NCBI GenBank assembly: GCA_039090855.1
Contig: CM077007.1
Location: forward strand, 19,207,515 to 19,271,514
Direction of reading: 5' to 3'
Source: Macrothele yani
Lineage: Eukaryota > Arthropoda > Arachnida > Araneae > Macrothelidae
DNA length: 64,000 nt
Numbering within the stretch: position 1 is the first letter of the stretch; every line of letters starts with the position of its first letter. The notes below the pieces were generated by a model that searched no databases, was not told the origin of the DNA, and saw only the letters and a list, made by a program, of their open reading frames with translations. Shown piece after piece: positions 8,631 through 19,812 of the stretch. The translations under genes were made by a program, and so were the position numbers.

Positions 8631-11199
8631 CAGAGCTACACGACTCGTTATCCAACTCTCGAAAAGATACAAGGCTCAGATTATTCAAACTTATGCACCC
8701 ACCACAAGTCATCCTGAAGAAGAAATTGAAGAATTTTATGAGGAAATTTGTCATCTAAATAATAAAGGTAAGCAGCACTTGAAAATAATTATGGGAGATT
8801 TCAATGCAAAAATAGGGCAACGGCAACAGAATGAAACTTCAGTAGGTAAATTCGGTCACGGCAACAGAAACCAGCGTGGAAATACTCTCGTTGAGTTTGC
8901 AGAGGCAGAAGGGTTTTTCATCTTGAACTCCTTCTTCAAGAAAAAGCCACACAGGAAATGGACATGGAGACATCCAAATGGGACGACAAGTGAAATTGAT
9001 TTTATTATGTGTAACAAAAAATTCGTCATAGAAGACTGCAGTGTGCTCAACAAGTTCAACACAGGTAGTGACCATAGATTGGTGAGATGTAAGATGCACC
9101 TCAACACTAAACTTGAACGTGGCAAGCTTATAAGACAAACAAAATCTATTGACATAACCAACCTTAAAAAACACCATAATACCTTCAAGTTGGAACTGAA
9201 GAACAGGTTCTCTGCTTTAGAAGGCCTAACATCGGAAGAAGTGGACATCTCTGAAGTTAACAGAAAAGTAACCAAAGCTCTTATGGAAACAGCAACAAAA
9301 TTAGCTGGGTCTAAGAACAAGTTGCATGTAAATAAATTATCAGGAAAAACGAGAATGTTGATGCAAAAAAGAAGAGAGATGAGAACAACTAAAGAAGATG
9401 TGACTTCCAAAGTGGAATATATAGAGCTATGCAAGACAGTAAGAAAAAGTATCACTGAAGACGTAAGAAAATTCAACTGTGAACTAGTGAGGAAAGCAAT
9501 TGAAAACAACCAAAGCCTAAAGATAGCAAAGGGACATCTCAGTAAGGGAAGAAAACAGATTATGGCACTGAGAAAAGAAGATGGTTCTGTAACAAGAAAT
9601 AGAGGCAAAATTTTGACAAGAGTGAAAGATTTCTACTCCAAATTATATGAAAGGGATGATACATGCACTCCAGACATCATGAAAGATACCAGTACCAGAG
9701 TTCCTCCAGTCCTTCCATCAGAAGTTGCACATGCAATCAAGAACATGAAGCGGGGAAAAGCTCCAGGAGAAGATGGAATTACTGTAGACATCATACAAGA
9801 AGCAAGTGGAGAAATCGAAACAGTACTCGCCCAAATTTTCACTCGATGCCTTAATGAAGGGAAAATTCCTGAGGATTGGAACAACGCTACAATGATCTTG
9901 CTACATAAAAAAGGTGACATTGAGGATCTCAGGAACTACAGACCTATCAGCCTCCTATCAGTAGTTTATAAAATCTTCACTAAAGTTCTTTCACACCGCT
10001 TGAAGGTAACACTGGACATGGCTCAACCGAGAGAACAAGCTGGATTCAGGAGTGGCTACAGCACAATAGATCATATCCACGTGCTGAGAGAACTAATTGA
10101 AAGAGCGAGGGAATATGAACTTCCATTGTGCATGGCTTTTAGCGATTATGAAAAAGCCTTTGATTCGGTGAAACCATCAGCAGTTACAATGGCTCTGAAA
10201 ACCTGCGGTATTGAAGATGCATACATTAATATTATTAATAACATCTATGAAAATGCAAGTGCAAAGATTAGGCTGTTTGAAAATACAACACACGTAAAAA
10301 TTGGAAAGGGAGTGAGACAAGGTGACACCATATCTCCGAAGCTCTTTAATGCCACATTGGAGGGTGTTTTTCAGTCGCTGAGCTGGGAAAACAAGGGGAT
10401 AAAGATTAATGGAGATTATCTAACCCACCTTAGTTTTGCTGATGACGTAGTCATTTTTGCAACTACCCCATCAGAGCTGCAGAGTATGATCCAGGAACTT
10501 GCTGACAAGAGTAAAGAAGTGGGATTAAAAATTAACTTTCAGAAGACAAAAGTGATGTTCAATGCTTTTACAAGAAATGAAGATTTATCGATTGATGGAG
10601 AAAAGCTGGAGATAACAGACACGTACGTTTATCTTGGACAGCAGATATCAAGTGAGGGTCACATTGATGAAGAAATTAATCGGCGTACAAAACTTGCCTG
10701 GAGAGCTTTTGGAAGAAACAGCATAATTTTCAAGAGCAATATGCCATTATGTCTTAAAAGAAAAGTGTTTGATCAATGCATCCTTCCAGTGCTTACGTAT
10801 GGTGCAGAGACGTGGGCCTTAACTAAAAGAGACATACAAAGGCTGCAGACAACTCAAAGAAGCATGGAGAGGTGCATACTTGGTGTAACCAGGAGAGATA
10901 AGAAGAGGAACTCGTGGATCCGAAAAATGACAAGAGTGGAAGACATCATGATCAGAGTTAAATCCCAGAAATGGCAATGGGCTGGACATACTGCCAGAAG
11001 GACAGATCATCGATGGACAGCCGAAATTTTAGATTGGATTCCAAGGGACAGGAAAAGACCCAGAAGAAGACCACATGGGAGATGGGTGGATGAAATTCGA
11101 AAGTATGCAGGGGTGACATGGAGGAGACTGGCACAAGACAGACCGTTGTGGAGGAAACTTGGGGAGACCTTCGTCCAGCAGTGGATTGATAATGGTTGA
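8617..11199 (+). CDS. RTE endonuclease-reverse transcriptase, main frame (860 codons)
   Basis: This frame nicks target DNA and copies the element RNA (target-primed reverse transcription). The rest of the APE endonuclease comes first: GDFNAKIG at residues 60-67, then W116-D128 (TWRHP...SEIDFIM) and GSDHRLV at 150-156, which carries the catalytic Asp-His pair. A basic linker follows. The reverse transcriptase starts near residue 380 (KAPGEDG), with RNYRPISLLS near 430, the first catalytic Asp in SDYEKAFDSV near 508, GVRQGDTISP near 567 and FADD near 607. The C-terminal arginine-rich region has WAGHTARR and ends QQWIDNG just before the (ATG)n tail. All key residues are present and 860 codons are uninterrupted. 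Only the one-base frameshift near 8617-8630 separates it from the endonuclease N-terminus, so the insertion looks recent. Confidence 0.95.
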   Translation: MKVPDRATRLVIQLSKRYKAQIIQTYAPTTSHPEEEIEEFYEEICHLNNKGKQHLKIIMGDFNAKIGQRQQNETSVGKFGHGNRNQRGNTLVEFAEAEGFFILNSFFKKKPHRKWTWRHPNGTTSEIDFIMCNKKFVIEDCSVLNKFNTGSDHRLVRCKMHLNTKLERGKLIRQTKSIDITNLKKHHNTFKLELKNRFSALEGLTSEEVDISEVNRKVTKALMETATKLAGSKNKLHVNKLSGKTRMLMQKRREMRTTKEDVTSKVEYIELCKTVRKSITEDVRKFNCELVRKAIENNQSLKIAKGHLSKGRKQIMALRKEDGSVTRNRGKILTRVKDFYSKLYERDDTCTPDIMKDTSTRVPPVLPSEVAHAIKNMKRGKAPGEDGITVDIIQEASGEIETVLAQIFTRCLNEGKIPEDWNNATMILLHKKGDIEDLRNYRPISLLSVVYKIFTKVLSHRLKVTLDMAQPREQAGFRSGYSTIDHIHVLRELIERAREYELPLCMAFSDYEKAFDSVKPSAVTMALKTCGIEDAYINIINNIYENASAKIRLFENTTHVKIGKGVRQGDTISPKLFNATLEGVFQSLSWENKGIKINGDYLTHLSFADDVVIFATTPSELQSMIQELADKSKEVGLKINFQKTKVMFNAFTRNEDLSIDGEKLEITDTYVYLGQQISSEGHIDEEINRRTKLAWRAFGRNSIIFKSNMPLCLKRKVFDQCILPVLTYGAETWALTKRDIQRLQTTQRSMERCILGVTRRDKKRNSWIRKMTRVEDIMIRVKSQKWQWAGHTARRTDHRWTAEILDWIPRDRKRPRRRPHGRWVDEIRKYAGVTWRRLAQDRPLWRKLGETFVQQWIDNG

Positions 11200-11257
11200 C
11201 AATGATGATGATGATGATATATATACTAAAGAGCATAGACACTTCTTAATAGAATAT

Positions 11258-11371
11258 CATCATCATCATCATCATTGTCAACCATTATCAATCCACTGCT
11301 GGACGAAGGTCTCCCCAAGTTTCCTCCACAACGGTCTGTCTTGTGCCAGTCTCCTCCATGTCACCCCTGCA
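11258..11371 (-). mobile_element. 5'-truncated RTE fragment, tail-to-tail with the full copy
   Basis: The last ~114 bp of the same RTE in reverse, beginning with (CAT)n on the plus strand. It is flanked by the TSD TAATAGAATAT at 11247-11257 and 11372-11382. It nearly matches the 3' end of the full-length copy, giving two facing tails ~40 bp apart. A TA microsatellite (11379-11403) follows. Confidence 0.93.
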
Positions 11372-11403
11372 TAATAGAATATATATATATATATATATAT
11401 ATA

Positions 11404-14107
11404 ATAGCACAATCTTTTTTAAATACAGTAGCCATATGGCATTGCATTCTTCCTGCCTTTCCACCATTTCACAGCTGTTTAGAAATTTCTTAACACATTT
11501 GACTGAACCTTCCCCCACACCTACTCAAATGGAGAATCCTGAAATCTGATTCCCAGTTTGTGTGACAGTGATGCCCCTCTACACTAATTAAGTTAACTTC
11601 ATCAATGAAGGTGTGGTAAATATATATAATTGCAGGGGTGGCACTGCCAATCTCATTCTTCGCAATTTGCAAAAAAAAAAAAAAAATCGTTTTGGCGATG
11701 GAAAAAATGTTTTGCCGAAAATATTGGTGATTACCTGTTTGTACTGTTATAACACTTTGGCGATACAAAATTGAATTTGGCGAATGGATTGATGAAAACT
11801 TAAAAAAAGCCAGAGCAACAGTCGCAATAGGGTAAGGTGATTGTTCCATACCATCATCAACCACATTTCCCCATCACGTGGTTAACACACACCCAGCACG
11901 AGGAGATCCCCCTCCCCCCTCCCCAAGATATATAAGGTTGAAAATTTGCCACAGAAACAAGCTAACCTTCAGAGACAAATGCATGCTTTTGTGAATTGAA
12001 GGGTGAAGATGTTGCACCCAAAAAAAAGAAAATGCCATATAGTGCTAAATGCAGTATTTAGGAGGTAATCCAGTTGTCACCAGATGATGATAAAACTGCA
12101 GGCATCAGTTCTAGCAACTAGTAATTTTGCAACAAGATGGAGGTCCTTGTGGCTTTCTTACATTATCAAGGACATGGACACAATCCACAACAAAATAATA
12201 CAATGGCTGTATTCATCCATGGTGAGATGATAAATTTGTGATGCCAGCTGTATATATTTTTGGACAGATATGGAATTTGAAATTGCTAGAGTTGTGCATT
12301 TGACTGATTCTGAGCCTTGGGTATATATGCACAATTGAGGATTCAAATCCAATGCTACCACCCATCCACTTCACGGTTTTCCAGAGTTTCTGAAAATGTA
12401 ACGTGTATGCAGTGTTGGTGCTAGGGTGTTTGGTGCCCTAGGCAGGCCACCAGCATTGCGCCTCCAAAATTTTTTTATTTTTTGTGTGTGGCCAAACATA
12501 TTGCATTTATTCAATAATTATTTCAAGGTGCAGAAATACACTGCAAACTAAACAGTTTCGACATTAGGCCATGGTTTGGATTGTGCTGGTGGAGTTGGAT
12601 GGGGATTCCTTCTTCTGTCTTTTAAGATTCAGGTTTTAATTGGTTTTATATATCATTCTTTGAAATTTCCTTTTGACAAGATTTTGTATGGTTGTTAACT
12701 TGATATTTCATTCCCGGTGTTCAATTTGTTCTAATTCAAAAATGCTTTTATCGTACACAATTCATTAACTACAGGAAATTTTAACTGAAGATTTCAATAG
12801 AGAAGTCAGAACAAAGAACCGAACGCTGTTTATAATCTACCTGAGGAATACTGAGCTTCCAGGCTGAAAGGGTGGGTCTGAACTTTTCATCAATTACAAT
12901 AATAGTATAGCCCTAAACACGTCCTTGTCCAACAGCCACTACGTTTATAATAAAAAGTGAGTAACAGTGATATTGCTACACATTGTATGTAGTATATACA
13001 ATAATTAACGTACCACGTAAATTTCTTTCCATAGCTAAAATAGCAATTCGAACTCTACAAAATAAAGGTTAGAGTTAAAATTTCATCAAAGTTCATACAT
13101 GCTTGAACTTTCATGGTTTGGTCCAACTTTCTAGAGGACCTATAGCTGGATTGATTTATTTGTAGTCCAGACTCAAAACCTTTGCAGTGGGGAAACTAAA
13201 ATTTCATACTGGTATGCTTTTTTAAATTTGATGAATGGATAAAACATTATAAACAAACCCTGAAATGAGAAAGCAGACCATTTGATATCACATAAGTTTT
13301 TAATGCAACTAAATATTCTTACCCCTGATGGTTAGGTCGACAGGCTGATATTGATCTGGAATTTTGACACTAAATGACATAGCATTAGCTACGAAGTCAT
13401 CGTTTCCTGAAAATAAAACATGAAGCTCATGAGTAAAACAGTTGTTTTAAAAATACTCAAAACTCATATAGAGAACCAGAAAAAAAAATACAATACACGA
13501 TCTATGCCAAAACAATTTAAAATTTGTGGCAATATTTTAAGCAACAGAAATACAGATGTATGCATGCATACACACCCACTAGGGACATTGCCGTTTTACC
13601 CATAATTTTTGTTTTACCCTTAAATTTTTCTTGCCCACCCTGCTGCCCACCCAGTTCAAGATGTTCCATTTGTCAAGCTTTTCAATTTTAAAATGCAATC
13701 TGGACTCGGCCAAGTAATAACGAGTCTCCTGTTTTTCGCCGAGCATCGCTACATATTTCCTCCCTGTATATATAGCAAGTACACTGTTGACTTCCCCATA
13801 GAAAGGTTATTAAAATAGCATCTGAACTGAAGGGCCATGAAAATTCATTTGTTTTCCACTATTCCAAGTCCTTAGCTTAAGATTTTTTTCTTTCGTGTTA
13901 GTAAGGCCAGGGGCAAATAAGTAGGGTAGAGAGGAATTCACTAAGAGAGGTCATTACTGATTGCTCAGCTGCCTGTGTTGCTAAGTAGGGAATTTCAATA
14001 TGGAAAGTGGAGTATAAAGCTATGCCAGCGCTCATAAACCTGTTTCGTGGCAGTGTGTGAGCAGGACGTGGCCAACGACTGCTTCATAAGAGATCTTGTT
14101 GTTGATT
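11404..14107. other. Unannotated 2.7 kb
   Basis: No gene was supported. Holds a short A run near 11671-11686. Around 12420-12475 a stretch (GGTGCCCTAGGCAGGCCACC) resembles hAT-type non-autonomous elements, but no partner end was found. The rest looks like old non-coding DNA. Confidence 0.35.
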
Positions 14108-14307
14108 GGAGGTTTAACGATCACTGTGAACAACTCAGTGGGCTATAAGTAATCTCCTGTCCCTAATTTAGGGCCACTGTTTCCAGGGAAGAGAGAGAGC
14201 CAGTCCTGTAAGGCAAACACAACATCCATGCCCCATCGGGATTCGAACTGATCCATCTTGGATGAATGATCAGAAGCCATCGCTTAGACCACTGTGCTAT
14301 GGGATGG
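14108..14307 (-). mobile_element. tRNA-derived SINE, family 1
   Basis: Read on the minus strand: a tRNA-related head near 14307 with A-box-like and B-box (GATTCGAA on plus) sequence, then the ~110-bp family body, ending at the GGTTTAACGA(C) motif near 14116. About 20% diverged from better copies such as 37295-37505. Confidence 0.85.
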
Positions 14308-14645
14308 CTTTATAAGATATGAGCACAAGACAAAGTCACTGGGTTGAAGAAAGGGAGTAAGTACGTATTGTGTCTTCGTGTCTTTACTTCCTCTCAACTC
14401 TAATCCAGGAAAACCTTTTCTTTCCAGTGCTTCTCCTAAGCAGAAAATTTTCTTTTAATCAGTCCGTGCTACTAGTGCTAGTGGCAGTGGATCATGTCTA
14501 CTATACCAGTATGGAACTCTTAAGGTTTTACTAATTTCATTAAAAATGGATGAATCGAACATTAACAAAAAGACCCCATGGATTATTTGTAATCCAAAAA
14601 ATGCACAAACTTTAAGACAGTTCGCAAATTAATGAATATGTATCG

Positions 14646-14655
14646 GGGGGGGGGG
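14646..14655. repeat. G10 tract
   Basis: Run of ten G on the plus strand. Confidence 0.9.
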
Positions 14656-14788
14656 CACGAATTCCTTTGCAGTCTGCAGTAAAAAGCATTAAAAATTTTC
14701 CTTTCATGTTGCATTAATAAAGTTGCTATCAAACCTGCCCCCATCAAAAATAATACTCGCCCACCCTGAAGTCTAGTGATGTCCCTGA

Positions 14789-14789
<1 letters not shown>

Positions 14790-14822
<33 letters not shown>
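14790..14822. repeat. (CA)n microsatellite
   Basis: About 16 CA units. Confidence 0.95.
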
Positions 14823-15596
14823 ACTTTTTGTGACCAGTGGCCATTACAATCAACCATCTAACAGAATCAAATTCAAGAAAACACGAATGATCAGAAGGCT
14901 GTGTTTGCGTCCAGGGCTATCTTTTCACACAGACCACTGTTTTTCAGATTATTACTTCTTTTTGTCTCAGAGTACAATTTTTCAGGCATAATACAATGTA
15001 GCACTACAAAAAACAAAACTATACATTGATACACATGTAAACTCTTCTCAAAAGAAAAATAAAAGGGGGAAGGGGAACTGAAATCCAAACAGTAATTGAA
15101 ACTAAAATTAATACAGATTTAGTGCACAGAAAAATAGAATAATGCAGAAATCCAACAAGAACAATATGTTCGCTAAATGTAGGAATTACTCATTTATCGT
15201 ATCAACAATAAAGTATTAATCTAGGCTGTAAATTGTCCTTGTTTCTTAAATACGTTTACATACTTTCCTTCCTGGATCAATTGCTGAGTCAAACAGCCCT
15301 CTCTATACAGGGAATGTTATTGCCCGATATCGAAATGGCGCGTAATACGAAGTATTTTCGTACGATGTAACGGTATAACGTTAGTGATAAAAACGAATTA
15401 CCTAAATAAAATTCTGTCTTTACTGTTCTCCACTATTTCTTTATTTATAACCCCAACATTCAATACAAAAAACTTCACATTAAAAATAAATTTTATTAAT
15501 TGGGCCCGCTGTCTAGGTCGGAGCCCTGGATCAGGCCCCACTGCCTACCTGTTAAAAAGGCAGTTTGCACCATTTTTGGGACTGTCATTTTAAATT
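14823..15596. other. Unannotated, AT-rich
   Basis: No gene or repeat boundary recognised. Confidence 0.4.
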
Positions 15597-16475
15597 AACA
15601 AGTTAGTAATATCATGCAATGCATTGATTATGATACGCGTTCCAACATACCAGAAATTAGGCTATTACTCAAGTTATGAGGATAACGGCTGTGGAATAAA
15701 TCTCGCTCCTGTGTCCTGACCTTTGACCACATTTCGATGATATTCAACAGAACCGGTTCAGTACACCTCAAGAATAACATGCAAAAGTTTTGTCGCAATA
15801 GAAGCAGTTTTACGCAAGTTATGAGAATATTGGCTGTGGAATAAATCTTGCTTTTGTGCAATGACCTTTGACCCCATTTCGTTGATATTCAACAGAACCG
15901 ATTCACTATACCTCCGGAACAACATAACGTTTTGTCGCAATCGAAGTATTTTTTGGTAAGTTGTAATGCACAAGGGCAATGGAATGGATCCCACTCCAGT
16001 GTCCTGACCTTTGACCCCATTTCGCCCATTTTCAATAGGGTTCGTGCCCAGGTAGTTTCCTACCACATACTGAAATTTCATCGAAATCGAACTATATTTA
16101 CGCATGTTATGACGCATAAAGGCAATGAAATGGATCCCGCTCTTATGGCGTGACCTTTGACCCCACTTCACCCATTTTCAATAGGGTTCGTCCCCTGGTG
16201 GTCCCCTACCACATACTAAAATTTCATCGAAATCGAATGATATTTACGCAAGTTATGACGCATAAGGGCAATTGAATCGATCCTGCTCTTATGGCGTGAC
16301 CTTTGACCCCACTTCATCCATTTTCAATAGGGTTCGTCCCCTGGTGGTCCCCTACCACATACTAAAATTTCATCTAAATCGAACCATTTTTACGTGAGTT
16401 ATCGTGCCGACGGACGGACGGAAAAAGCTGGAGCATATACGCTTCTTCAACCTATGGTTGGAAAGCGTAAAAAAG
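15597..16475 (+). mobile_element. Tandem-array/hairpin element, family A, short copy (5 monomers)
   Basis: Starts at AACAAGTTAGTAA, shared with the copy at 39840. It contains about five imperfect ~146-bp monomers, each with TGACCTTTGACC(C/A)C (starting at 15717, 15862, 16005, 16151 and 16297). It then has GACGGACGGACGGA, a short spacer, a hairpin at 16439-16468 (ACGCTTCTTCAACC paired with GGTTGGAAAGCGT, one bulge) and ends at TAAAAAAG (16475). There is no coding frame or TIR. Both ends are fixed by comparison with the second copy, so this is a discrete mobile unit. The superfamily is unknown; a Helitron/Helentron-like non-autonomous element is one possibility because of the 3' hairpin. Confidence 0.8.
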
Positions 16476-17094
16476 ACCAATATTACACCAGTTTGTTGTT
16501 ATTTACCATTTCTGAAGCACACCGCTAAAGTTTAAAAAAAAAATGAAGACATGTAATGCATATATTTTTTTTTTATTGCTTTACACTGGTATGTTTGTCA
16601 TATCTATTAATTCGAGTTCAAGAGAAAAATTTCAGGAACGATCTGATGTTCTTCCTTACTTAAGCGTTTTCGCTTTAACAAGATCTATAATAATAATAAT
16701 AATATTCTGTTGTTAATAATAACAGCAGAATATTATTATTATTATTACAACAAGAGATTAATAATAATATTAATAAATAAACTGTAATTGCAGGACGAGT
16801 GAAACTTAGTAATTAGCAATTTTATGTGCGTGCAACACGACTGATTGCACAGAAGTCACCCAAAGGTAAATCTATAGAGGCTAGTGGAAACTCATAAGAT
16901 CTCAGTAGAACAGGAAAATACTAACAGAACAGCGTAGATCTCAATACAAAGCGCCCGAAGATCTCACGTGCGCCGGACATAGAACTAATGCGTCGTAACA
17001 GTAGTCGTCAAAGTCTAAATGCTTTTTTTGTTTTTTATTTTATTTGGGGGAGTGTGTGTGTGTGGGGGGGAGGGTCCTAAGTAACACATCATGA
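16476..17094. other. Unannotated; contains an AT-rich palindrome
   Basis: A near-perfect palindrome of ATT/AAT triplets occupies 16689-16746, centred on TTGTTAATAATAACAG. Nothing else recognised. Confidence 0.6.
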
Positions 17095-17415
17095 TCATAA
17101 TCATCATATGTAGAGAATTTTAGGAAGGGAGTGTTTGACCCCAGGTTTTAAACAACCTTTAGAAATACGAAGCTATTAGATTTGGGCTAGAGTGCCCGAT
17201 AGGAAAGTGATACGGAAGCGTAGTAGAAAGGGGGAGGAAGACGCCCTTATTTATTACCGGGGGGGCCAGTACCCGGGGTCCGACGGCTTAACGTGCCCAT
17301 ACGACGCACGGCGGATATTTAGTGAATCGAGCGTTCGTACCTGCCTGGGATCGAACCTGAGGTCCTTTCCGTGGCAGTCACGAACGTTGCCCACTAGGCA
17401 GAGATATTGCTTTTA
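17095..17415 (-). mobile_element. tRNA-derived SINE, family 2
   Basis: Reverse-complement of the unit at 33640-33965: it begins (plus strand) with ATCATATGTAGAGAATTTTA and runs to a tRNA-like head with B-box GGGATCGAACC near 17347. The two copies share the block around the CCCGGGGTC motif and the ATAGGAAAGT... segment. Confidence 0.8.
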
Positions 17416-17689
17416 TAACCTCTGGTACCACATCACGTGAGAGACGCTAACGTAGTTTCGGGTCTGACCACTGGAGCGCTAGTAAAACTCATGAGTTGTA
17501 TCTAACGAGATTGGTTGTACCTCTGTAATTCGCTGTGACTGAATGTATGATTTGGCTCTATGACTGACATTATATGTAGCTTTAGGAAGAGCAGGAGTTG
17601 GCTCCTAGCTCGTACCAAATCCATGTACAGTACAAATCACCGTTCCTGCGAATACCCTCAATTAGGTGGCACGTAGTACGGTATCGTAA

Positions 17690-17910
17690 TTGTCGTTGCG
17701 CTGGCTTTTGACCATTCGTCCCAGATGAGTCCGGATTCGAATACCGGTAAGGCATGGATATTGTGTTTGTTTTACGACACTGGCCCTCTCCCTTCCCAGG
17801 AACCAGTGGCCTTAAATTTGGGACGGGCGACTGCTTATAGCTTATTGAGTTGCTCACGGTTGTCGTTACCCCCTACCCCCAAAAAAATAAAAAAATAATA
17901 ATATTCGTCG
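17690..17910 (+). mobile_element. tRNA-derived SINE, family 1 (plus orientation)
   Basis: Head with CCATTCGTCC and B-box GGATTCGAATACC, then AAGGCATGGATATTGTGTTT and the family body through GGGACGGGCGACTG. It ends in an A-rich tail (AAAAAAATAAAAAAATAATA). This copy shows the direction of the family: tRNA head first, A-rich tail last. Confidence 0.87.
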
Positions 17911-18085
17911 CAGAATTTATACCATACTTTTTGTATGAAAAAAGGTAGAGAATCCTCATTATATGGAAATCAAATTAAAAAGGGGCGAATCCATAAGAGA
18001 AGTTTCGCACCGCACTGTATCGCAAATATGCTCCGGCAATACCTAACTAAGACGTACGGAGGGCCAGGGAAATAGCGAGACAACC

Positions 18086-18119
18086 CCCCCCCCCCCACCA
18101 CCACCACCACCACCACCAA
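18086..18119. repeat. C tract followed by (CCA)n
   Basis: About 13 C followed by about 7 CCA/CAC triplets. Confidence 0.9.
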
Positions 18120-18458
18120 ACAATTTGTATACACTGGAGATGTCACGTGACGCGATATATTTATATATTTACTCATATTTCCTTTTATTATAACCTTTGT
18201 ATCAGGTGAGCGAGTTGTTTCATATTTCTTCCCATATAGCAAATTTAATTGCATAATAGAAAAGTCGTACAATTTTGTCAATTATCTACGAATTTGTAAA
18301 TGTATATTTCAGTAATGTAATAATAAAATAATTTAACAATCTAAATTCTAAAGCAAAGTTGATTGTGATTTTAATAATTTAAATTTTATAGCAAAATTGC
18401 TTGCGCTCTTAAAGTGAGGCAGCAATTTCAGAGAATAGTAATAAAGGGTGTTTTTATT

Positions 18459-18695
18459 ATTATTATTGAAGGTTTAACGACCACCGTGAGCAACTCAATG
18501 GGCTATAAGCAGTCGCCCATCTCTAATTTAGGGTCATTGGCTCCATGGAAAGGAGAGAGCCAGTGCCGTAAGACAAACACAACATCTGTGCCTCACGGGA
18601 TTCGACCCCGGACCTTCACGATTTTTTTTATTCGAACCTGTACCTTCACAGACGAATGGTCCAGCGCTTAGAGCACTGCGCCATAGGGGCGGTCA
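18459..18695 (-). mobile_element. tRNA-derived SINE, family 1, with ~30-bp internal duplication
   Basis: Follows the family from GGTTTAACGACCACCGTGAG to the tRNA head ending near 18695. Within the tRNA part, 'ATTCGAcCcc...cCTTCACgA' occurs twice, separated by a T-rich stretch (about 18599-18655). This is a local duplication not seen in the other copies. Confidence 0.87.
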
Positions 18696-19808
18696 AGGGT
18701 GTTGTGAAAACTGAAAGTATTCCTTTAATGAAAGCACAAGAGATTGATTGACCAATAAGAGGGTACAACAATATCCCACATAAAGTATTACTTTCACATT
18801 ATTAATAATGAAAACTGAAAAGAAGTTTCGGATGGATTCGATCATTTCTGAAAAAAAAAAAATTAAATGGGGGTCCTGTTAAAAAGGGGGCCCTGCCGAC
18901 TAGTGAGGTAATTGGGCCTGGACTCGGGGTAGTATGCTAAACACTGAAGTATAAATCTGCGGTAGGGCAGAGAGCAACTGAGAAAAGCGAATCACAGGAT
19001 GGACACACCGCGCAGCAGCCAGAGGTCAAGGTCATGGTGTTCAAACACAACCCCAGCCGCATAATAAGAATAGTAACATAGGAAAGCATTTATTTGATGA
19101 CGCCGTTACGTGGGAAACGTAATACGAGTTCAGCCTCTCTGCAGCTGTACAATCCGAAGAATCATAAAAAGGTATTTTATTATCTCAAATTTGCACAACG
19201 TATAAATATAGGGTAGTGCAACCGGTAGTATTCGGTCAATAAGAATACTTATTTTGAGGATACCAATCAAATTTCTACTGATACAAATTAGGGCAAAAAT
19301 GTCTTTCCCCCAAAGATATTAATAATATATCGATAGTTCATGAAAATTATTGGTGTACTAACTTTCATCGATATCATACCCCCTTCCCCTCCCCGAAAGA
19401 ATTTCTAGTTGCGCGCCTAATCCTGATACTAATGTTAGGGCAGTGTACTTAAGTACAGATCATCACTAGAGATACTGTAATCGAAATTTTACTGAACAGA
19501 TAAGCTAATATATCAGAGTGCCGTGCATTACAATTATAGGTGCTAACTGAAACATAATCATTGACAATGATTTCATGAACAAAATTCTAATAAATTTAAA
19601 ATCCTCATTGCAGTCAATATTTCAATGAAGACAGAATATTTAAAAAGTCGGCACAGGCGATAATTTTTTATTTTTTTTATAAAAAGTAATATACATTCCC
19701 GCATAGTTAAGGAAAAATATCGTGATTTCTTCATAATTTCATTTGTCTTGCGTTAGTTTCATCGCTCCGTTATTTCGCAAAAAGATTTGCAAAAACTGGA
19801 GAACAAAG
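18696..19808. other. Unannotated; contains an AGGTCAAGGTCA motif
   Basis: No gene seen. AGGTCAAGGTCA at 19023-19034 is a direct repeat of two nuclear-receptor half sites and contains TCAAGGTCA, the consensus for monomeric receptors (FTZ-F1/ERR type). A single match can be chance. Confidence 0.35.
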
Positions 19809-19812
19809 TTAA

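Larger units (their letters stand above)
8031..11216 (+). mobile_element. Nearly full-length RTE-type non-LTR retrotransposon
   Basis: A 3.19 kb insertion flanked by the direct repeat ATATATATAC (8021-8030 and 11217-11226), which I read as the TSD inside a TA tract. It has a GC-richer ~290-bp 5' leader and one apurinic-endonuclease/reverse-transcriptase reading frame broken once. It ends in (ATG)n instead of poly(A), as is usual for the RTE clade. Three further copies or fragments of the same family lie at 11258, 27719 and 36364. Confidence 0.93.

Noticed and set aside
8856..9608. 250-aa minus-strand frame
   Set aside because: Antisense shadow of the RTE reading frame.
12420..12475. hAT-type MITE at GGTGCCCTAGGCAGGCCACC
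   Set aside because: No second terminus or TSD found.
15758..16171. Minus-strand 137-aa frame and related plus frames in family A arrays
   Set aside because: Repeat shadows: the monomer length (about 146 bp) is not a multiple of three, so frames do not persist.
15717..16310. CRISPR-like regularly spaced repeats
   Set aside because: Monomers are 146 bp with no spacer diversity, in a eukaryotic repeat element.
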